A DNA stretch of 64,000 nucleotides, from the NCBI RefSeq assembly GCF_002104995.1, contig NW_024468265.1:186001-250000 (forward strand). Direction: 5' to 3'. Every line of letters begins with the position of its first letter. The first letter of the stretch is position 1. The notes under the pieces are model-generated. The model ran no database searches. It had not been told where the DNA came from and worked only from the letters and a program-made list of their open reading frames with translations. The stretch is from Linderina pennispora (Eukaryota > Kickxellomycota > Kickxellomycetes > Kickxellales > Kickxellaceae). Below are positions 11,711 to 22,709 of this stretch, in pieces. Both the position numbers and the translations under genes were made by a program.

Positions 11711-12029
11711 TCGTCGAATTGAAAAAGAGGGTGCCCTGTGGAGTGTAGGCCAGGGAGGAAGCGTGCTGTTGTCTGGCTTTTTTATATGCTAGCAAGGAGG
11801 TGTGTTGGAAGCGTGTATGCTAATGTTGAACAGTGAAGACGGAAAGAGCTGCTTTTATAGCTGTTTGGGGGGTGGCCGGCAAGCCCAGGATTTCCTGCCA
11901 CAGAACAAGCAAAATTTTTTTCCAGGCGTGTGGCCGCAAGCACTTTTATTTCCCACTGAATGCTGCGCAACACCGCAACCGCAGCTGGTTAGATTTCTAT
12001 TCGCCGGTTTATTGTCGCATTTTATATTA

Positions 12030-12341
12030 CTAGTTCTTGGCCTGGTCAAACTTGGTCTTCTCGTCGGCCGTTGGCTCCGGCGGCATCGGCACGTCGCTAA
12101 AGTCCTCCTGCCTGACCACATTGAGCGAGTAAAAGTAGATGCCTGCGCACAGCCCGCCCAGCCCAAACGCCGTCAGCACGTTCTTTATCATGTATTGCTG
12201 CCGCCCGCGCTGGATCGACTTCTTGAACTGGTACTCGCCGTACACGTTGACCTTTTGTGTCGACATTGCCCGTCGAGCCGCCATGCCCACGCTGCTCGCC
12301 CGCACCCCCTGCCGCATCAGAATGCTTGCTGCACGCTCCAT
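12030..12341 (-). CDS. COA3-like cytochrome c oxidase assembly factor
   Basis: A 103-residue protein. The first ~28 residues are basic and Ala/Arg/Ser-rich, like a mitochondrial presequence. After the QQYMIKN segment there is one membrane helix (VLTAFGLGGLCAGIYFYSL) followed by VVRQEDFSDVPMPPEPT. The combination of a short matrix stretch, one helix and a D(F/L)xDVPxP tail is typical of fungal COA3/Cox25. COA3 binds newly made Cox1 with Cox14 and Mss51 in the mitochondrial inner membrane. The frame is intact and stands alone between the FAP1-type gene and the esterase, divergently oriented to the latter. Confidence 0.8.
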   Translation of the reverse strand: MERAASILMRQGVRASSVGMAARRAMSTQKVNVYGEYQFKKSIQRGRQQYMIKNVLTAFGLGGLCAGIYFYSLNVVRQEDFSDVPMPPEPTADEKTKFDQAKN

Positions 12342-12611
12342 TTCGTCTATCTACTTGAACAAAAGCTTGTGAAATTCTCAAAATTCTGGTGAGGAAGCAA
12401 GCGGCATTGCTGCAGCCGCTGGCTCTCAGTCAGCAATCAGCATGACGCCCAGTGATCACAGCCTGCGATCAGACGATCACCGAGCAGCGCTTGTTTTGTG
12501 TTTGTTCTCCCACCTGTGACGTGCAATTCGCCCAGTCTGCCATCAGTGCCTTCCCGCTCTTCTCAGCTCAGCCCTCCCACCCCTCAGCTTGACTAGCGCT
12601 TATTCTACAGC

Positions 12612-13658
12612 ATGAAGCTATTTACCAGCCGCCTGTGGTCAGCCAGATATTTTATTCTGTTCGCTGTGGCTGTGCTGCTGTGCATAAACTACCTCTACTT
12701 TGCCTCCGAGTACGGCAGACTCAGTGATGATGGCGGAGAGGACCACCGCCACTCGCCAGCAAAGCCCTTCACCGGCGCCATGTACGGCATCCTGCTGGCC
12801 ATTGGCGACTCCATCACGCAGTTTGGAAGCGATCCCAGCAACAGCGGTTTCCTGGCCCAGCTGTCGCGTGACTTTGAGCGCCGTCTTGATGTGCTGAACC
12901 GCGGCTTCTCAGGCTACAACACCAACAACATTCTCGAGCTCTACTCGTCACTGCTGCCCGTCACCAGACATAATACCCAGGGCAGCTGGTGGCGGCGGTC
13001 GCCGAGCCCAGTGCAGGGTAGGGGCCAGGGATTGCCGGTGGCGCACTGGCCGCATCGTGACCAGACATTCCCGACACATTCGCCTGCAGTGCAACTCGTG
13101 ATGCTGTTCTTTGGCTCAAATGATGCTGCATTGCCGCTGTCCGGCCAGCATGTGCCGCTGCAGACATACACCGAAAATCTGCGGACAATGGTGAGCCAGA
13201 TCCAGGACCCGCAGTCCGACACCTACTCACCAGGTACGCGGATACTGCTGATCACTCCGCCGCCCATTGGTGACAAGATGTGGGAGGAGACATGCACACG
13301 GCGCAATCTGCCCGTTGACCGCATTAACGCCGTGACCAGGACCTATGCTGACGCAGTGAAGATGGTCGCGAAGGAGAAGGGCATTCCTGTCGTGGATCTA
13401 TATGGCGCCATTGAGAGCTTGGTGGGTGCGAGCAAGCTGAAGAACCCGTTGTTCAAGGCAGTTGCAGACGGGTCGCTCGACAGAACCCAGCAGCAGCATG
13501 TGTTTGGCATGATCACCGACATCGCCAGCCCGTATGACGGCTACGAGATGTACCTGGCCGACGGACTGCATCTGAACCGAAACGGAAACAAACTCTTGGC
13601 ACGCCTTATTTTGACAACTGTCATATCTGAGTGGCCCGAGATGAGGCCAATGGTGTAA
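12612..13658 (+). CDS. GDSL/SGNH esterase (isoamyl acetate hydrolase IAH1-like), membrane-anchored
   Basis: 348 residues. A type II signal anchor (about residues 12-33, YFILFAVAVLLCINYLYF) places the enzyme in the secretory lumen. The SGNH blocks are in order: block I LLAIGDSITQFG (nucleophile Ser), block II LNRGFSGYNT (Gly), block III FFGSNDAALP (Asn) and block V ADGLHLNRNGN (catalytic Asp and His). RILLITPPPIGDKMWEETC and the helices after it match yeast and plant IAH1 esterases, which hydrolyse acetate esters. Between blocks II and III there is an insertion of about 36 residues, Trp/Arg/Pro-rich, with no counterpart I know. Unlike cytosolic Iah1, this one has an N-terminal anchor. Confidence 0.85.
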   Translation: MKLFTSRLWSARYFILFAVAVLLCINYLYFASEYGRLSDDGGEDHRHSPAKPFTGAMYGILLAIGDSITQFGSDPSNSGFLAQLSRDFERRLDVLNRGFSGYNTNNILELYSSLLPVTRHNTQGSWWRRSPSPVQGRGQGLPVAHWPHRDQTFPTHSPAVQLVMLFFGSNDAALPLSGQHVPLQTYTENLRTMVSQIQDPQSDTYSPGTRILLITPPPIGDKMWEETCTRRNLPVDRINAVTRTYADAVKMVAKEKGIPVVDLYGAIESLVGASKLKNPLFKAVADGSLDRTQQQHVFGMITDIASPYDGYEMYLADGLHLNRNGNKLLARLILTTVISEWPEMRPMV

Positions 13659-13796
13659 CAGTCGTACATGCCTGCTTTCCTTTCTCACTCTGCTCCCTTC
13701 ACCGGTAGTGGACATGTTTGGCTTGCAATCTCTCCTTTTTATCCTTCTTTCTGCACTTTTGCATCATATACATATTTGACTACTTTCACAGAGAGA

Positions 13797-14735
13797 ATGG
13801 TGCTGAATGTGGACGAAATTGCCAAAGGGTTTGGCCTGGCGGTCGAGGCTGCCGAGTTTGCTGCCCGCAACAAGCACATGCAGCGCAAGTTTGTCGATGT
13901 GCTAAAGTACACTCTGCTCGGGATGAGTCTGACCTACATAGCGATGCACGTCCTGGTTTTCTTCCCGCTGCTGCTCTTGCGAGCCGGCAACAGCCTGCTC
14001 TCTGTCCTGCTGCGCTACGACGGCTCCCAGGCATCCGTGTCGCTGCTGAGCACCACGCAGGCCGTCAACCACTTTTTCGACTCTCTGCCGCTGGTGGGTC
14101 TTGACCTTGTCATCCATGCCAAGCCCGAGCTGTTCGCCGGTGTTTTCTATGCAGCCCTCGCTGAGATCGACCCCAAGTACGCCCAGGCCCTGCAGACGTG
14201 GCCGCCACGCAAGCACCGCTGGGCGCGCATAAAGTTCACAGTGCAGCGCACGCTCAAGCGCTACGCAATGACCCAGGCCGCTGTCCTCTTGGGCCGTCTA
14301 CCTGTGGTCGGCTGGCTGGTGGTGCCCATTGGCACTGTGGCCATGATGGCCAAGTTTGTCGGCTACCCGGCCTCGGGCGCCATAGTGCTGGTGTCCGTGC
14401 TGGCGCCTGGGTCGAGGCACACAACGCTGTTTATGTTCAAGTCCATCATGGCTGTGCGCGATTTCAGCCGCGACCTGCTGAAGCCATACTTCACTGCGCT
14501 GGGTGCCAAGCCAAAGCTCCAGATGCGGTTCTACAAGACGTACGAATCGATGCTGGTGGGCTTTATCATGGCCTTCTACTTCTTTGTGCAGCTGAGCTGG
14601 ATCGGCCCGGCCTTCTTTGTCCTGGCACAGGCTGCAATCGCAGTGTTTATTGCCAGGGCCGTGCCCATGCCTCCGCCGTACACCGAGGGCGCAAAGTGGG
14701 ATGTCCCCGACAAGCAGCGGGCCAAGGCCGAGTAG
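13797..14735 (+). CDS. Multi-span membrane protein, EI24/Rrt8-like
   Basis: I choose the ATG at 13797 (MVLNVDEIAKGFGLAVEAAE), giving 312 residues; the frame upstream of it is hydrophobic non-coding-looking sequence. There are at least four strongly hydrophobic segments (about residues 38-62, 164-205 and 250-287). The C-terminal part, with a phosphate-poor basic loop RDFSRDLLKPYFTALGAK followed by paired helices, recalls fungal Rrt8/Lds (spore-wall, lipid-droplet) and EI24-type proteins. The similarity is in layout rather than in a diagnostic motif, so the family name is tentative. It is tandem to the esterase gene (139 bp gap). Confidence 0.5.
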   Translation: MVLNVDEIAKGFGLAVEAAEFAARNKHMQRKFVDVLKYTLLGMSLTYIAMHVLVFFPLLLLRAGNSLLSVLLRYDGSQASVSLLSTTQAVNHFFDSLPLVGLDLVIHAKPELFAGVFYAALAEIDPKYAQALQTWPPRKHRWARIKFTVQRTLKRYAMTQAAVLLGRLPVVGWLVVPIGTVAMMAKFVGYPASGAIVLVSVLAPGSRHTTLFMFKSIMAVRDFSRDLLKPYFTALGAKPKLQMRFYKTYESMLVGFIMAFYFFVQLSWIGPAFFVLAQAAIAVFIARAVPMPPPYTEGAKWDVPDKQRAKAE

Positions 14736-14923
14736 ACCCAAGTGCTGTTCAGCACAATAGCTCGCCCGGTATGTCCGGAGCTGTGACGCAATATGATCCC
14801 CACAGACCTCAGACGCAGCCAAAAAAAAAAACTGATGTAGCTTGGGCTCGGCGTCTCGAATTGTGCTTTTCTCCTGGTATCTTTTTTTCAGGCGGTTTTC
14901 TCAATTTGCAATTAATACCGATA

Positions 14924-16194
14924 ATGTCGACCGCTGGTGCAGCAGACAGTAAGTGCAGTCGTCCCATGCAGTCGCTTGACGACGTAATTGGAAGCAGCTC
15001 TAATTTATACGCTACCTCCCCAGTAGACATTCCCAAACCGACGGTAGAGCAGACGACCAGCCGTTCAGACACGGTTACAATGGACTACGACTGGCAGCAT
15101 CCGATATTCATCCAGACTACAGGCATCCGCACCACCAACATCCGCATCGACAAGGCGCCCACCGGCCAGTATGGCGACAAAATCCATGTCGAAGCCCTCG
15201 TCAGCTCCATGTCAACCACCCTGCACGGCCGCCTGCATCTGACCAGCAAGCTCAGCGCGCAGAACGAGTATTCTCTACGGCTGGACGTCGACCGGAGCCT
15301 GTGGGACCTGGGGCTGACTAGCGCCGAGATTCAGATCTGGCTGCCTCCACCGCCGCCTTCCGAGGACGAGAGCTGCCACGAGGAGCGTGTGCATCCGGGA
15401 ATTCGAGTTGACATCCCTGCCTGGTGCCATTGGCGTGACTATGGTCGGGTATATGCGGTTTGCAGAGCTGGATCTGAAGACGCTGCATGGCCCAGCGCAT
15501 CTGAGTGATGTTGTGGCCGACGAGATCCGCCTGGAGGCGCATCATGGGAACATCACCGTGCATGACTGCAATGCGAAAAAGTCGCTGAGACTGGTTGGCG
15601 ATGCTGCGTGGATGGATATCGACGACGTCATTGCTGATGTGCTTGAGGCACGCAGCACTGACGCCATTCTCAGCCTAAAGGACATTCAGGCAAGCACGCT
15701 TGGAGTCTCAACCACCAACGCACGCATTGGCCTTGGTAATATCAAGGCAGGCACATTGACTGCCGAGACGACGGGTGGCGAGGTGCACTCTGAGCATGTC
15801 CAGGCCAATGCATGCAACGTGCGTACCACCAATGGTTGCATTGAAGGCCGCTGGATCCCGCGCCAAAAGCTGTACCTGTCGACCACAGAGGCGCCTATTT
15901 CCGCCCAGGTCTCGTTCCCCTCAGATGTGGCCAACATTGAAATGGTGTTCAACTCGACCAAGGCCCCGATCAGGGTTCGACGTGCCCGAATCATTCAATG
16001 GCGGGTTCTCTCTGCAGACAGACAACTACTACAAGGCTTTTGTCACCACGCGACCAAGCAACGTCGTCCAGCCCACTCTGCATGTGTCGGAGCCAGACAA
16101 GAAGGCAGGCTTGTTTGGCGATGGCTCTAAGCGGCACTCACTCAAGGCAGAGACCACCGATGCCCCGATTAATATCAGCTTCAGCGGGCTGTAA
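14924..16194 (+). CDS. Repeat-family protein 1 (beta-solenoid, DUF4097-like), frameshifted
   Basis: Starts at MSTAGAADSK, with no signal peptide. It shares with four other proteins in this window the entry block DYDWQHPIFIQTTGIRT, a VHPGIRVDIP turn and then a run of about 20-residue repeats of the type 'STTNARIGLGNIKAGTLTAET', which predicts a parallel beta-helix like bacterial DUF4097 proteins. It lacks the N-terminal PPAY motif of three of its relatives. Two +1 shifts interrupt it: near 15410 (a CCC run) and near 15970; removing one base at each site rejoins it, ending NISFSGL. An upstream TTTTTTTCAG may be a 5'-UTR splice site. Function unknown. Confidence 0.65.
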
Positions 16195-18687
16195 TTTTAC
16201 AAATAATACTAGGGACATTCAGAGTATGCCTGAGGGCCTGCGCCTTGCTGGCCATTGGCCAGTACCAAGTTTAGATATGTGACGTATATGTGGCAGCGCA
16301 ATATTGCTGTACTATTTACTAAACAAACTGCATATATGAAAGGTTTTAAATTCGGTCCAGCAGGATTATGGCGACAATGATATGCAGTGTGTTAACCTGG
16401 GGAATGAGTGGTTATCGAATATATGGAAAAATAACTTCTCAAAGTGGCTGAGGGGAAGAAGGAAGGCTGGTCGTCTGTCTGGGCCTTTGTACGTATGCGT
16501 TTCGGCTTTGTCCATGGTGGCACAGGGGGGACTCCGGACCCCGAATGTCAACACATTATATTAACAGATAAGAGGTACTTTGTAGCATCAGACTACAAAC
16601 AGAAAGATCCGCATACATGCGAGTTGATGAAATGTCTGTTTTTAAAGGGAGATTTGTTGTGGAAGCTGTTAGTCGGCACCATCACAGCTACCGATATACA
16701 TATCAAGATTATGATCAGGAAGCCCCGGAGGCCTACCCTCGGTTTCAGAGTTTCGTAGGGCACGCAATAGTGTAACTACTAAAAATATTCTCGGCCATTT
16801 CGACGTACTAGTCTATCGACCCATGAATACATACCTTCGAGAGGTAACAGCGGGCTCATGCGCTGCATATAATCCAGATAACATCCATGATATTCCCCTG
16901 ATGGATATTAGCCAAGGGAGCCCGGATCAAGTGGTACTTGACGAACCTGGTGCGGTCGGCCGTATGCAGCATGTCATTGCGGGTCTTGGCTAGAAGTGGC
17001 ACGTAGCAGGTGACGAAAAATTAGGCAACAAGCCTTCGCTCAGGCGCTGGGTCTCGGAATCCAAAAGCACAACATTGGAGATTGGCGAGTGAGCAGACGG
17101 TCCGAGCTATGTACGTCGTTGGCAAGCTGGACATCGCACACGAGCGACTAGGCTCAGGTTCCTTTGCAGATGTGCACCTGATAGATGGCCATGATGGAGA
17201 ATAGGAAGGAGCAGAAGCGCATGGAGAATGAGAGGGGCTACACTGGCACCTGGCCACACAAAAGGCCTTGTTGTTGAACATACTCGGATCAACATTGGCC
17301 TCGTCATTGCATATGGCCTTGTAGGCTACCATACTCTGAGCATAGAGGAGCTTGGCCCGTGACGGCATAAACCAGATATCGCTGTAATTTTCCAGCCCCT
17401 GGCCCTATGATAGGTGATGTCCTGCACCATGTACGTAGCCGTGACGCGCAGGCAGTTGGCGAACTGCTTGAGCGGAAACTTTTGCTTGTTTTTCCATGGT
17501 GCAGCTGCACACCTGATAGATATGGCGGCAGTCACTTTTCAACAGCTGCTGTTGTATTACGTAGGCGATCATCTCGCTGCAGACAATGGTACACTATACT
17601 GTTAGAGAACCAGAGTTTACCGGCACCTAGTCGATTGATGGAGCGTCTTCTATGCGGATAGTGGTACCCATGTAACGTAGTGGGAGAGAACCAGTTTATC
17701 ATCAGCGGCATTTGAATAAACAGTTTAAAAAGAGACAAGGGACTGGAAAGTTAAGCAAGCAGATTGAGCGATTGATCAAGAGCGAGGTTAAGGGACCAGC
17801 GCGGTCGGATGTTTCTGTCACATATATGAGAGGTGTCTAAATATAGCCCATCGGGAATATGTGGCGGCGATAATATGCAATGGTCTGGGCTGAGAGTGTG
17901 ATGCTTGCTTCACTCGTTCTAAACCCCTGCAACACCCATCTGCCAGGCTTAGAAGCTCCTCGGACAACTGGCCACACCGGCCTGGATATGGCTCGAATGC
18001 GTCCTCTCCCTGACCTTGAGACAAAGCCCCCTCTCAGCGCCTTCAGTACTGGCAGGCAACTGGCTCTGTTGCTGCGTGGCGTTCCCTGCGGACATATCTC
18101 GGAACGGTTGGTGGCGCATGGCCCGTCCACTGAGCGAGCTGGTGGAATTGTTTACACATTGCGACTACGCAAACAATTGCAGGCAGACCGTCCACCTTTG
18201 GCCTCTACAAACACCCCAACAGCAGATAATGGTGCCTCCGGGATATATAAGTAGCTGGGCTTTGTCCTGAGAGCTGTGTGGATGTGTCCACAGCAGCTGC
18301 CAAAAGGCACAAGGCAATTGTTTGCTGTCAGAGATGCTCGTCGCCTGCTAGTGAGGGACCTATTATCGTCCAGGCATTTGTCTGGTCCTCAGCGGCTCAT
18401 TGATGTGTGTTTTGTACGCACGGAGTATAAAGGGATGGCAGATGCAATTCGAAGGTAGTGATGCAGTTGCTTTAGGAATCACCTTTCTTGTTTACTTTTA
18501 CGTCCCCTCTCCCCTCTATTCGCCTCGGTACTTGCTTGAGATATATCTGCTCTCGCTTGTCCTTTCTGCACCTCTCTTATCCTCGCTTGCTTTCAGTTTC
18601 GACGCATTTTCATATCACCTTGTTCCTTCACACCACTCCCCTTCACGCTCCACGTCGCCCTCCTCCCTTTTCATCGGTGCAGCCTCC
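16195..18687. other. Gene-poor stretch with possible decayed gene on minus strand
   Basis: About 2.5 kb without a sound ORF. On the minus strand between roughly 17560 and 16860, several protein-like fragments follow one another in shifting frames (KQFANCLRVTATYMVQDIT, MPSRAKLLYAQSMVAYKA, then LLAKTRNDMLHTADRTRFVK ending at a stop near 16858). They read like one diverged protein, but I do not recognise it, and there are several breaks. The right part, from about 18480, is very pyrimidine-rich and is probably the leader or promoter of the tyrosinase at 18924. Confidence 0.4.
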
Positions 18688-18694
18688 TATATAG
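18688..18694 (+). promoter_or_regulatory. TATA-like box upstream of tyrosinase 1
   Basis: TATATAG about 230 bp before the ATG. A second candidate, GTATAAAG, lies near 18424. The sequence between them is CT-rich, as in the leaders of the other tyrosinase genes. Confidence 0.4.
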
Positions 18695-18923
18695 TCCGCC
18701 CTATCATTCCAATTACTCTACTGTTTCTCTAGAAGCTCTGTTCGGTGTAGTCCTTTTTGGCAGTAGCTCAAGGATAACAAACACTTCGTCACGATAATAT
18801 CTTCTCTACTTCCCGGAAGCACTCGTTTTCTATATTACGTCACCGATAGCGGTTTCCACGTGCATCATCCCGACAGTAACTAAGAAGCCCCTCTTTACCA
18901 GCATTTGATTCCGTAGACCAGAC

Positions 18924-20313
18924 ATGAAGATAACCAGCGGAGTAACCCTCATCGCACTTGCCACCCTTGCTGCCGGCCAGAGCCTGCAGCGCTGCAGTGG
19001 CTCGCACACGCGGCCAAACGCAGCCCGTATGTCGTCAGCACAGTGGCAGTCGATCGCAACTGTCCTGCGCCAGATGAACGAGGACGGATGGATTGCTAGA
19101 TTCGGCCAGGCACACGATCAGCTGTTCTCGCAGGTGCATGGAAACACCGTGTTCTTCCCGTTCCATCGCCGCTTTGTGCTTGAGTTTGAAAATGTCGCAC
19201 GCACGTATGATCCCAGCTTCGTAGTTCCATACTTTGACGCGACAGAGAGCTACCGCGACCCTGCCAGCCACCCACTGCTGACGGCTGGCGCGCTTGGAAC
19301 CAACGGTCAGTCAACTGACCGCTGCTTGGTCAACGGTGTGCAGGCCAATACGCAATTGTCATACCCCAGCAGCCACTGTCTGCGGCGCAACTACAACAAC
19401 GGCAACTCGATTAACCCGTGGTATGCTCCTGAGATCATCACATCCTACATCCAGACATCGCAGACCCTGGCGGATTTCCGCGAGAACATCGAGTACAGCA
19501 TCCACGGTGCAGTCCACCTGGGACTGGCTGGCGAAATGGACACTGGATACGCCGCGCACGACTTCACCTTTCATGCTGCATCATGCCAATATCGACCGCC
19601 TGTGGTGGGAGTGGCAGAGCCAGCACAATAGCTACATGACTTATGATGGCTCTGGCCCTTCGGGTCCTGCGCAGCTGTCTGATGCCATCCCGTCTGCGTC
19701 AAGCATAGCATTCAACGGTGACAGGGTCAGTTCCATGATGGTTCTCGGATATGGTGAAGTTTGCTACAACTACGACACCAGTCCTGCGCCTCCATCAAGC
19801 TATCCTGGCGGTGCTGCAAGTGCTCCTCAGCAGAATGGTCCTGCTGCAGCAGCTCAGCAGCCAATTGATAACCAAGGTCAAAGTGGTGGCCCGTCAAATA
19901 ATGCTGCTCAGCAGCCAGCCGCTAACCAAGGTTCTCGTGGTCGTCCATCGAACACCGCAGCTCCTCAACAGCAGCAGCAACAGCAGCAGCCTGCAGCCCG
20001 CCCGTTCCTGCCTTCAGGATCATCGAACCTGGCGAGCCGTGTCTTGGAGTCAACTGGCTTGTCCAATGCTCTCGGTGGTGACGTGAGCCGCTTCTTCCCC
20101 AGCTTCGGCAGTGGGCTCTTCCGCGTGCACCGTCGTGGCTACAAGGAGAAGCCGGCGACTAGCTGCGGCGATCCTATCCCGTTCCCGCCGCGCCTGACGC
20201 CTGAGTGGATTGCTATGCACAAATTCGATCCTGACCGTGTCGAAGAGTTCCACAAGAACGCGTGCCAGATCGTTGAGGTCCTCAACAACTCGACATACAC
20301 GTCGCCCTACTAG
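18924..20313 (+). CDS. Secreted tyrosinase 1 (frameshifted once)
   Basis: Signal peptide MKITSGVTLIALATLAAG. The CuA site has three His in AHDQLFSQVHGN and FFPFHRRF; the CuB site has SIHGAVHLGL and HHANIDRLWWEWQ. Near 19571 ACCTTTCATGCTG carries one T too many; dropping it gives FTFMLHHANIDR. After the catalytic domain comes a Gln/Ala/Ser-rich linker with an imperfect repeat (NNAAQQPAANQG, then a run of nine Gln) and the conserved tail LTPEWIAMHKFDPDRVEEFH...YTSPY that all five tyrosinases share. Tyrosinases oxidise phenols to o-quinones, the first step of melanin formation. This is the only family member here on the plus strand. Confidence 0.85.
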
Positions 20314-20907
20314 ATTTCCATCTCATTTCATCTATCACCAAGCTGCTACAAAATGGCTCTTTTCTATGCTGTGCATTCCAGCATCTTTATTTCACCAAAA
20401 ATACCACGATTAAAACAGACTCAGCTCATGGACATTTGAACAGCTCGCAGCAAATACAAGTAGGGTGTAGCAGGCTGTGGCTGTAGGTTGGCATTTGAGA
20501 GTTTGAGGGTCAGCATCATGTACATGCTCTATATCTGCAAGTAGTCAATAGCAATATAGAGTAGCATTTCTATTCATACGGCAGTGTCAATATGTGGGCT
20601 GTATCTATCCACTGGGTGGCGATTCATATAGGCTGCCGCTAATGTGTGACTACTTGTTTTATGACCTTGTGTTTTTGGTCGACCAATTCCTATGCTCTAA
20701 CTTCATACTGCGGTAGACACCGGCGATTCAGCCAAGAGCAGTGTTCCTAAGAGCTGCCAGTGGTGATCTCACTGAGGGCTACCAATCACGTGCTTACCAA
20801 TGGCCGTTGGACGCCAAGACCAATTGTAATGCAAATCAGCCCCTCTTGTAGGTTTTCCCTTCACACAGAATAGCTGAAAGCAATTCTTGGCACTGGCCAT
20901 TCCCTGC

Positions 20908-20914
20908 TATATAG
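20908..20914 (+). promoter_or_regulatory. TATA box of repeat-family gene 2
   Basis: TATATAG 103 bp upstream of the ATG at 21017, with no other ORF in between. Confidence 0.45.
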
Positions 20915-21016
20915 CGCCAGTGGAGGGCAGCAGGGCGGCACTCTACAGCACCTGGATAGTTCTCATTTATACTCCACCTCACACGCTTACAACTTAATAT
21001 CTTTACCAGCCTAGCC

Positions 21017-22331
21017 ATGACGCAAAAGGACGAAGCCTACGCCTCCGATTCGAAGAAGGCCGACTACAGTGACGCTGCCACGCCGTCTAGCTCGTCGCAC
21101 CCTACTAGTACCGCTGACCAGACTGCCGCACCGCCTGCCTACTCCGAGCATGACCCACAGAACCCGAGCGAGGCACCGCCACCATTCGTTGCGACCAAGC
21201 AGACCGATCTGGTCGTCGACAAGAAGGGCCCGCAGGAGCTTATGGCAACCAAGGGCTTTGACTTTGAGCACCCGATTTACATCCATACATCGGGTGTAAC
21301 CCGGACCGACATCACTATCGAGCCCGACACAAACCAGGACAATGAGGACACTATTGTAATCACAGGCTGAGGTAACCGCTGGCGTGACAGGTATTGAGGA
21401 CAAGACCGAGTTCACGGTTCACCTGAACGAGCACAATGAATACGACTTTCATGTCAACGTTGGGTGGTCCTTCTGGAACATGTTCTCGGTATACTGCCGT
21501 ATTGTGGTCCGGGCACCGTCCACTGCAGTGCGCTCCCACCCAGGCATCCGCGCTGAGGCTGGGAACGGCCGTATTGACATGGTATCCTTGCCCAACATTG
21601 GCTTCAGCAAGATTGATCTGAAAACTACCAACAGCAGCGCTTCTGTCTCGGCTATCAGCGGCAAGGACATCCATGTCAAGACGTCGAATGGTGCGCTCAA
21701 GGTTGCTGGTGTCAACGCGAGCAGCTGTCTTGTGGCTACCACATCGAATGGCGAGCTGGGTCTGGAGAATGTAACCGCGCCGGTGGTCCAGGCACACACA
21801 TCCAATGGGTCGCTGAGCCTTGTCAACGTCACCACTGGCAATCTGCTGGCCGAGACCAAGAATGCCAAGATCACGGGCACCGATGTGAAGGCGCCTGTGG
21901 CCCAGCTCAAGACATCCAATGCCTCGATTGATATCGGCGAGGTCAGTGCCGACGAGCTGCGCATTGTCACAAGCAATGCCAAGGTTGACGGCACGTGGAG
22001 CATCAAGCGCAAGCTCGATATTGCTACATCCAACGCATCCATCTCTGGTACCATCAAGCTCGCCGACCCGGCCACGCCTGCACGTATGTCGCTCTCGACC
22101 AGCTGTGGCTCAATCAATGCCCGTCTGCCCACTGATGCGTTCAGCGGCACCATTGACATGCGTACGTCGTGTGGTGAGGTGAGCTTCAGTGCTGCTGGCT
22201 TCTTTGCTGATCCGCCGCCGATGAAGTACATTGTCAACGAGAAGCAGTACAAGCGGGCCATGGTTGGCAACGGCCAGCATGAGCTTGTGGCCAAAACCAG
22301 CAACTCCAATGTCAACGTAAAGTTTTACTAG
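21017..22331 (+). CDS. Repeat-family protein 2 (PPAY + beta-solenoid), one frameshift
   Basis: The N-terminal ~60 residues are disordered, acidic and proline-rich with a PPAY motif (residues 39-42, APPAYSEHDP), the ligand type of WW domains in Rsp5/Nedd4 ubiquitin ligases. Then come GFDFEHPIYIHTSGVTRTD, EYDFHVNVGWSFWNM, the VRSHPGIRAEAGNGRIDM turn and about ten solenoid repeats (KTSNASIDIGEVSADELRI type), ending at YKRAMVGNGQHEL. No signal peptide, so probably cytosolic. At 21365 ACAGGCTGAG has one extra G; removing it restores ITAEVTAGVTG, as in its paralogue at 33326. It lies next to tyrosinase 1 on the same strand. Function unknown. Confidence 0.7.
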
Positions 22332-22709
22332 GCCAAACCCAGTGGCAAATGGTATCTAATGTCTGGCACCGTGCCAGCTTCAGACCTTCGTGCTGCTAGT
22401 GCTTGATGTGTAGGTGCATGATGTAAATCGCCTTGATACCCTGTTTGGCTGCTTGCACATATCATGCAGACGCCAGCTCAGATCCGATCCTGCAGAAACC
22501 GCCGCTGCAGATCACAACTGCGAGATGTCGCCTTCGAGAAAAGAAAAGGCAGGGCTGCCAGCAGGCCAGAAAAACCAACGTGCGTTTCCACCTCCTTTGT
22601 GTTGGGCACGAGATGACATGAGATGGCATATGTGATCAAGCTTGTTGATAAAAGGTACAATTAGGAGAGAAAAGTAGAGTTTGGTGTGCGCCTCAGGCTG
22701 GCGTTCAAA
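22332..22709. other. Convergent intergenic spacer
   Basis: 378 bp between the 3' ends of repeat-family gene 2 (+) and tyrosinase 2 (-). No ORF of note, and no RNA gene seen. Confidence 0.6.

Noticed and set aside
17110-17205. Kinase-like glycine loop (ERLGSGSFADVHL) on the plus strand
   Set aside because: Only 31 codons before a stop, no further kinase motifs, and it is antisense to the more convincing minus-strand fragments.
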